Source: Candidatus Nitrososphaera evergladensis SR1 (GTDB lineage: Archaea; Thermoproteota; Nitrososphaeria; Nitrososphaerales; Nitrososphaeraceae). Taken from it: 64,000 nucleotides of DNA. Both the position numbers and the translations under genes were made by a program. Under the pieces are notes generated by a model, which was not told the DNA's origin, searched no databases, and saw only the letters and a program-made list of their open reading frames with translations. Location of the stretch: NCBI RefSeq assembly GCF_000730285.1, contig NZ_CP007174.1, positions 1,736,001 through 1,800,000 of the forward strand, given 5' to 3'. Positions 59,089 through 64,000 of this stretch are shown piece after piece (the stretch's first letter is position 1; every line of letters begins with the position of its first letter).

Positions 59089-59469
59089 TCATTTTTTCAT
59101 TTTATTATTGTTGTACGCAACTGCAGCACGAATGAGATCCTTCAAGGCAGACTCGTTAATGCCATCGCCTTCGTGAAAATCGATTGCCCTTGTCGCCTTT
59201 GCTTCAAAGCCTGCATTGAACAATTTGTGCGGATCTTCCAAGGAGGCGCCCTTGAAAAAGTTAATCTTGATGTGATCCTTGAAAGCTCCTGCTGCACAAA
59301 CAAGCCCGTTATCGTGAGTCCAGACTGCAGTATTCCACTTCCATTCTTCTTTAAGGCTTGGATCCGCTTCATGGACAAGCTTGCGCAGCTTTGCCAACAT
59401 TTCACCGCGCCAATCGGCCATGTCTGCAATTTGTTTATCAATCAGTTTTGATGGATTATTCTTGTTCAT
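59089..59469 (-). CDS. DUF1801-family protein
   Basis: 126 residues from the ATG at 59469. The DUF1801 hallmark is EEWKWNTAVWTHDNGLVCAAGAFKDHIKINFFKGASL, with a further ALKDLIRAAVAYNNN end helix. A small alpha/beta protein of unknown activity; the DHFR-like gene starts 17 bases after its end, so the two are probably cotranscribed. The upstream frame to 59526 is not protein-like. Confidence 0.85.
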   Translation of the reverse strand: MNKNNPSKLIDKQIADMADWRGEMLAKLRKLVHEADPSLKEEWKWNTAVWTHDNGLVCAAGAFKDHIKINFFKGASLEDPHKLFNAGFEAKATRAIDFHEGDGINESALKDLIRAAVAYNNNKMKK

Positions 59470-59750
59470 AGTTGCCCTATGCCAGATAATATAAAAGGCA
59501 TTCCGCCCCAAGGGGTGGCTTGTCAATCAGAAAAAGGATCGCCGGCGATGTTTGCCAGGCAAGGGCAAAACAAGACGGAAATATGCGACGCAATATCCAG
59601 AAAGCATCATAATCGAGCTAGGATTTTTTTTGTTGCATGACAACCATCGGAAAAAAGCCATTTTGACACTGCGTTAATTATTATCTTGTACTATATGCTG
59701 TGCACCAGCCGCATGTTTTTAGTCATTAACAACTAGCGTGCCGCGCACGA

Positions 59751-60224
59751 CTAGATTCCGGTCGCCCCCTTGTGCACGTCTGCACGATGGGTTTGAAGAC
59801 TGTCGGCGTCATCAAATTTTTCTGCACACATGTCGCAGCTATATTGGGTGTCGTGCGGCAGGCCCTCCTTTGAAGGCGTAATGGCAATATTTTCTTCCAA
59901 AGGCTTTGTCGCTTCATAATGGATTACCTGCTTTTTGAATGGAATCTTTAGCTCTGATTCTGCCTTGCCGCTTACAAGCTCTGAATTAGGCTCGCCTTTT
60001 AAAATTTCATAGCCGTGCTTGAGCTGCTCTCTGCTCAAGGCAAGCTTGACAACGGCCGACTTTTCTGTTGTCTGGACATCCAATATGGCATCAAGTGGGA
60101 TCCGGTACTCTTCGTCAACTGTGAGCCCTTTCTTGAAAGTCGTAAAATATTCCGTGTCTACCCTAGTTACCCTGCCTGCACTCTTTTTGTCTGACGTGTA
60201 GACTTTGGCGTTCCCAAGCTCCAT
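59751..60224 (-). CDS. PRC-barrel-like protein with C-terminal zinc finger
   Basis: 157 residues: first 75 read as a PRC-barrel-like beta fold (GNAKVYTSDKKSAGRVTRVDTEYFTTFKKGLTVDEEYRIPLDAI), then a linker with IHYEATKPLEENIAI, and a C2H2-like finger CDMCAEKFDDADSLQTHRADVH. Fusion of a PRC-type domain and one zinc finger is unusual. The function is unknown; it may attach to other proteins or to RNA. Confidence 0.7.
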   Translation of the reverse strand: MELGNAKVYTSDKKSAGRVTRVDTEYFTTFKKGLTVDEEYRIPLDAILDVQTTEKSAVVKLALSREQLKHGYEILKGEPNSELVSGKAESELKIPFKKQVIHYEATKPLEENIAITPSKEGLPHDTQYSCDMCAEKFDDADSLQTHRADVHKGATGI

Positions 60225-60432
60225 ATTCCATTGACGCGTACATGCCTATAATGACTTTACAGAATCGCTTTTTTCTTGCCACAATTGGTTTGTTTTTGTA
60301 AATAATCCTGAAAAGGTGCTTTCAAAAACGCTTGAGGCGATTTGTTGTCGTTAATAATATTTTGTCCGCTGCTACCTCGCCGTTTGCCGCCTTTGACCGG
60401 ATGTTATATGCTAGAGATCATAAAAAGTACTT

Positions 60433-61836
60433 GTGGCACAGGAAAGGTCCAAAAATATCGTCGAGAAATTCGATCTGATTGTGGTAGGAAGCGGCGCAGG
60501 GCTGGACGTGGCTAACGCCGCTGCGCAGTCTAGGCTCAAAGTTGCCCTAGTTGAAAAAAGCAAGATGGGTGGAACTTGCTTGAACAGGGGCTGCATACCG
60601 TCCAAGCTTCTGATACACAGCGCAGATGTTGCCCAGACTATTCGCACCGCGGAGCAATTTGGTATAAGGGTGGAAAAATTTTCAGTAGACTTTGAGAAAA
60701 TAATCAGGCGAACAAACGGCATAATCGACTCTGAATCTGACGGGATACGAAGTGCACTTTCTGAAATAGATAATCCGCGGCTATTCCCGGTGGAGTGCCG
60801 GTTTGTTGGGAAAAAAGAGATCTTGGTAGGACAAGACCATATCATCACTGCTGAAAGAATCCTCTTGGCATCCGGTACGAGACCTATGATTCCCAAAATA
60901 GCGGGGCTGGAAAAAGGCGTGTACATCACAAGCGACGAGGCGCTTCGCCTGGAAAAGCAGCCGCGCGTTCTTACTATTATAGGCGGTGGATACATTGCGG
61001 CTGAACTGGCGCACTTTTTTGGCTCGCTTGGCACAAAGATAAACATAATCCAGAAAAGTGACATGTTGTTGACCCGAGAGGACGAGGAGGTGTCGCACAA
61101 GTTCACCGAGATACTTTCAAAAAAGTACAATGTGTATCTTGGTTTTGATACACAGCTCATAACTAGAAGAAATGATAAGATCATAGTCTCGGCAAAAAGA
61201 AGCAAGACAGGGGAAGACATAGAGATTGAATCTGACCAGCTTTTGCTGGCTACAGGCAGGGTTCCGAATTCAGACACGCTCGCACTGGATCTTGCGGGAG
61301 TTGGAACCGACAGCAGAGGCTACATAATAGTCGACGAATTCCTTGAAACGAACGTAAAGGGCATTTTTGCCCTTGGTGACGCAGTAGGCAAGTACCAATT
61401 TAGGCACAGCGCAAACCTGGAAGCGCAGTATGCGTTTAACAACATTATTTCCCATCCTGACAAAAAGATTCCTGTCAATTATACTGCGATGCCGCATGCG
61501 ATTTTTAGCTCACCCCAAGTCGCAGCCGCTGGCTACACCGAGCAGGAACTGCGAGAAAAAGGGGCAAAATATTCAAAGTCGGTTTATCCGTACGCGCAGA
61601 CTGCAATGGGCGAAGCTATTGAGGACAACGATGGTTTTGTTAAGTTCCTTGTAGACAAAAATGACGGGAAAATTCTTGGATGCCACATTCTTGGCACAGA
61701 CGCGTCGATCCTCATACATGAGGTACTTGTTTCAATGAGGGCAGGCAGCGGAACCATAGGGGACATACAAAGGACCGTCCACATCCACCCAGCTTTGTCA
61801 GAAGTCGTCTCTAGAGCCGCCGATGCCATCGGATAA
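60433..61836 (+). CDS. FAD-dependent disulfide oxidoreductase (mycothione/dihydrolipoyl reductase type)
   Basis: 467 residues (GTG start at 60433). FAD fold with GSGAG, redox pair GGTCLNRGCIPSK, NAD fold GGGYIAAELAHFFGSLG, central ALGDAVG and C-terminal active-site HIHPALSEVV. The segment FRHSANLEAQYAFNNI is nearer to mycothione reductase than to lipoamide dehydrogenase, but the substrate cannot be fixed. Low-molecular-weight thiols in Thaumarchaeota are not well known, so a disulfide such as CoA or an unknown thiol is possible. Confidence 0.88.
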   Translation: MAQERSKNIVEKFDLIVVGSGAGLDVANAAAQSRLKVALVEKSKMGGTCLNRGCIPSKLLIHSADVAQTIRTAEQFGIRVEKFSVDFEKIIRRTNGIIDSESDGIRSALSEIDNPRLFPVECRFVGKKEILVGQDHIITAERILLASGTRPMIPKIAGLEKGVYITSDEALRLEKQPRVLTIIGGGYIAAELAHFFGSLGTKINIIQKSDMLLTREDEEVSHKFTEILSKKYNVYLGFDTQLITRRNDKIIVSAKRSKTGEDIEIESDQLLLATGRVPNSDTLALDLAGVGTDSRGYIIVDEFLETNVKGIFALGDAVGKYQFRHSANLEAQYAFNNIISHPDKKIPVNYTAMPHAIFSSPQVAAAGYTEQELREKGAKYSKSVYPYAQTAMGEAIEDNDGFVKFLVDKNDGKILGCHILGTDASILIHEVLVSMRAGSGTIGDIQRTVHIHPALSEVVSRAADAIG

Positions 61837-61937
61837 TGTATAGCTTTTCACAATCAGCCCTAGCCGGGCGGCAAAAAGATTATTGTGTGTGATGGGCCAG
61901 CATAACGTAACCAATTGATTGATGATGATTATTACCG

Positions 61938-62351
61938 TTATTTCATCCAGTCGATAGGTATGTCCTGGTACATGCCGTTTGGCAGGATGCGGCGTATCGA
62001 TATTGGGAGCGCCTTTTTCTCGACTTCAAGCATCGCAAGCGCAATGGATGTGTTTGCACCGTCTGGCTTTATCAGAGGCGGCGCACCCAGTGACAGCTGC
62101 AGCGCGCGGGCTCCAGTTATCCTTGCGCGCTCAAACCTTGTGAGCCACGGCAGACCAATGAGGATCTTGTTTCCTTGCGCCGGGACTTCTTTCAGCTCGT
62201 ACTCTTGCTCTGAATAAGTCACCACCTCGTCGGCTGGGCGGTTCGACTTCTTGGTCTCCTCTACTTCCTCTTCCGCGCCCTTTTTACCCTTGGTCTTGGA
62301 CACGGCAGACTTGCGTGCGGCAGGTTTTTTTGTAAAGCGCTTGATTACCAA
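61938..62351 (-). CDS. rpoK: RNA polymerase subunit K (Rpb6/omega homologue)
   Basis: 137 residues (TTG start at 62351). The conserved core is LTRFERARITGARALQLSLGAPPLIK...ALAMLEVEKKALPISIRRILPNG, the RpoK/Rpb6 fold. The extra N-terminal 50 residues are basic and acidic low-complexity, as in other Thaumarchaeota. It helps to hold the polymerase clamp. Divergent from the cyclophilin-like gene at 62484. Confidence 0.93.
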   Translation of the reverse strand: MVIKRFTKKPAARKSAVSKTKGKKGAEEEVEETKKSNRPADEVVTYSEQEYELKEVPAQGNKILIGLPWLTRFERARITGARALQLSLGAPPLIKPDGANTSIALAMLEVEKKALPISIRRILPNGMYQDIPIDWMK

Positions 62352-62483
62352 GAATGTATGGAAAAGTTGGTTGCTATCTAATTAAATGTTGCGAATTTTT
62401 CAAGATGCTTTTTTGCGGTTTTCCAGAAACATTTTCATTACATCGACGCTTTTTCAGTCGATGTGCAGGCTACTGGTGGTTCA

Positions 62484-62846
62484 GTGTCAAGGGTCCGGCT
62501 GGTGGCAGAAGTTGCGGGCAAGGGCTCTGCAGAATGCGAGCTGGTGCGACACCTTGCGCCGCTGACCACGAGCGCGCTGCTGAAGGGTCTGCCTGTGCAG
62601 GACAGAGTGCACAGGCTTGAGGACAAGTTCGTCTACATCGAAACCGGCCTTGTCATTGGCGCGGAAAAGGCAAAGACGCAGTTTAAGCGTGGCGACCTTG
62701 CGTTTCTGCCGTCAAACGGCGCCATCTGCTTTATCATAAAGGACTGCACGACGCAGGCAATGAACGCAATAGGCAAAATAGTGAACAATATGGAAATTGT
62801 CGAAGACGTGCAGACAGGCGACGTTATAGCCGTAAAAAAGTTATAG
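62484..62846 (+). CDS. cyclophilin-like protein (TM1367/DUF369 type)
   Basis: 120 residues from the GTG at 62484 (another GTG at 62463 is possible). VRLVAEVAGKGSAECELVRHLAPLTTSALLKGLP, then FVYIETGLVIGAEKAKTQFKRGDLAFLPSNGAICFII and a beta end. These are the archaeal members of the cyclophilin-like barrel family, in which the proline-isomerase residues are missing. Role unknown. Converges tail to tail with eS25 (ends at 62846 and 62850). Confidence 0.78.
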   Translation: MSRVRLVAEVAGKGSAECELVRHLAPLTTSALLKGLPVQDRVHRLEDKFVYIETGLVIGAEKAKTQFKRGDLAFLPSNGAICFIIKDCTTQAMNAIGKIVNNMEIVEDVQTGDVIAVKKL

Positions 62847-62849
62847 CTG

Positions 62850-63167
62850 CTACTTGACCTTCGCGTAGACCCTGTGGCCGCTGTACCCGCCGACCTTCTT
62901 GACTACTCCCTTGGCTTCAAGCGTCTTGACAAGCGAATTTGCCACCGAGATCTTGACTCCTGCAGCCTTGGCAACCGACTGGACAGTGATCGCCTTCATG
63001 CCCTGGATGGCCTTCATGCCCTGGTTCTCGTCAATGGTTACCGCAAGCCTTTGCTTTTGCTGCGGCTTTTTCTTCTCTTCCTTTGCTGCCGGCTTTATCT
63101 CGCCTGCAGGCCCAACTGCCGTTCCCTTGTCCTGCTTTGCCGCCGGCTTGTTCTTGTTTCCGCCCAT
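62850..63167 (-). CDS. rps25e: ribosomal protein eS25
   Basis: 105 residues from the ATG at 63167 (MGGNKNKP); the upstream frame to 63248 is not protein-like. The last 45 residues (ITVQSVAKAAGVKISVANSLVKTLEAKGVVKKVGGYSGHRVYAKV) are the eS25 winged helix. The N-terminal part is Lys/Ala-rich and disordered. A small-subunit protein. Divergent from the DNA ligase. Confidence 0.93.
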   Translation of the reverse strand: MGGNKNKPAAKQDKGTAVGPAGEIKPAAKEEKKKPQQKQRLAVTIDENQGMKAIQGMKAITVQSVAKAAGVKISVANSLVKTLEAKGVVKKVGGYSGHRVYAKVK

Positions 63168-63257
63168 ATCGTAATCTCTCTGGCTTGTTATCGATTTCCC
63201 CTTTAATATATTCATATTCAAAGAAACCTTAAAACGGGAACCGTCCAAGCTCTAGCC

Positions 63258-64000
63258 GTGGATTTCCAGCCTCTGGTAGAGACGTTTGGCAAGATGGAGG
63301 AGACGTCCAGCAGGCTGGCCCTTACCGATCACTTGGTTGCACTGTTGAAAGAGACGCCGGCGGACCTGATAGACAAGGTGACGTACCTCATACAGGGCAA
63401 ATTATATCCAGACTATGAAGGCATAGAGATGGGCCTTGCAGAGCGCATGGCGCTCCGGGCAATAGCAAGCTCGTCAAGCAGGAGCATGTCCGAAGTTGAA
63501 GCGATTTACCGTAAGAAAGGCGACATTGGAGACGCCGCACGCGAGGCGATGGAGTCAAAGGGCCAGTCGACGCTGTTTTCAGAGCAGATGACGGTAGAGC
63601 GCGTCTATTGCACTTTTGATAAGATTGCCAAGACGACTGGCCCCGGGTCGCAGGAAACGAAACTGCGCCTTGTCGCAAGCCTGCTCAACGACTCTACGCC
63701 GGACGAGGGGCGCTACATCATGAAGTTTGTCATGGGAGCGCTCAGGCTTGGCATAGCAGATTACACTGTGCTTGACGCGCTTGCCATTGCGTTTACCGGC
63801 GACAAGGCAAACAGAAAAGTTCTGGAGAACGCCTACAACGTTTCAAGCGACCTTGGCACGGTTGCAAAGCTGCTTGCGACAAAAGGTCTTGCCGCAGTCA
63901 AGGCGGTGCAGATAACCCTGTTCAAGCCCATCAGGCCGATGCTTGCCGAGCGCGTTTCCACCGCTGAAGAGGCGATGGAGCGCATGGACAGCCGCGCGGC
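63258..64000 (+). CDS. lig: ATP-dependent DNA ligase, 5' part (cut by window end)
   Basis: First 247 codons from the GTG at 63258. The N-terminal DNA-binding domain of archaeal/eukaryotic ligase I is clear (MEETSSRLALTDHLVALLKETP, DYEGIEMGLAERMALRAIASSS, KLRLVASLLNDSTPDEGRYIMKFVMGALRLGIAD). The frame runs off the window just past PIRPMLAERV, before the adenylation Lys motif. Joins Okazaki fragments and repairs nicks. Start choice is by similarity; an ATG 12 codons on would cut the first helix. Confidence 0.93.
   Translation, partial: MDFQPLVETFGKMEETSSRLALTDHLVALLKETPADLIDKVTYLIQGKLYPDYEGIEMGLAERMALRAIASSSSRSMSEVEAIYRKKGDIGDAAREAMESKGQSTLFSEQMTVERVYCTFDKIAKTTGPGSQETKLRLVASLLNDSTPDEGRYIMKFVMGALRLGIADYTVLDALAIAFTGDKANRKVLENAYNVSSDLGTVAKLLATKGLAAVKAVQITLFKPIRPMLAERVSTAEEAMERMDSRA

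Noticed and set aside
1-64000. CRISPR arrays or insertion sequences with transposase genes
   Set aside because: No regularly spaced repeats or transposase motifs were seen in any frame; only the tyrosine recombinase element at the left end qualifies as mobile.

Overview
The window looks like chromosomal DNA of an ammonia-oxidising archaeon of the Nitrososphaera type (Thaumarchaeota/Nitrososphaeria). The informational genes are archaeal: RpoK, eS25, eL37, a one-domain Sm protein, a PAC2 proteasome-assembly chaperone, an SSB-like OB-fold protein and an archaeal ATP-dependent DNA ligase. Many genes have a TATA box about 30 bases before the start codon, which implies leaderless mRNAs, and GTG or TTG starts are common. 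Proteins often carry Asn/Ser/Gly-rich inserts, and many are tiny zinc-finger proteins. I cannot name the species from sequence alone.

Layout. 1-2415 is the right end of an integrated element: a tyrosine recombinase, translationally coupled small genes including a PIN-like (DUF5615) protein, and the 3' half of a tRNA as attachment site. 2582-13334 holds a deazaflavin-type reductase, hypothetical membrane or secreted proteins, a BMP-type binding lipoprotein next to a sensor kinase and a receiver protein, an RHH protein, an OB-fold protein and PAC2. 13436-20863 is gene-poor: three tandem paralogues of an unknown small protein, several very short genes, a tRNA-Thr, a tRNA-Leu that appears to have two introns, pyruvoyl-dependent arginine decarboxylase, and a series of strong intergenic hairpins. 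21035-25333 is a surface-glycan cluster (WecB, methyltransferase, two glycosyltransferases). 25416-30403 holds an overlapping five-gene operon ending in an HxlR regulator, a wHTH/membrane pair and a second sensor kinase.

32110-51306 is the metabolic core. One-carbon folate and purine genes (purU, folD, 5-FCL, purD) are interleaved with Sm/eL37, an asparagine-synthetase-like protein and a glycosyltransferase. These are followed by carAB (arginine/pyrimidine) and an ilvB-ilvN-leuA-leuB branched-chain amino-acid run. 51505-64000 holds a LsrF-like aldolase with a zinc dehydrogenase, a secreted discoidin-domain protein, regulators, an FAD disulfide oxidoreductase, and the rpoK / cyclophilin-like / eS25 / DNA ligase group, with the ligase cut by the window edge.

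Most unusual observations: (1) carB is interrupted near its 5' end by a 22-base hairpin-containing insertion that breaks the frame inside the conserved GEAGE-FDYSG motif, and it has no in-frame standard start codon; (2) intergenic hairpins share a TCAGG...CCTGA closing stem whose flanking pairs change in a compensating way; (3) a two-intron tRNA-Leu candidate; (4) the integrase / small protein / PIN-like operon at an att site; (5) a three-copy tandem family of unknown proteins.
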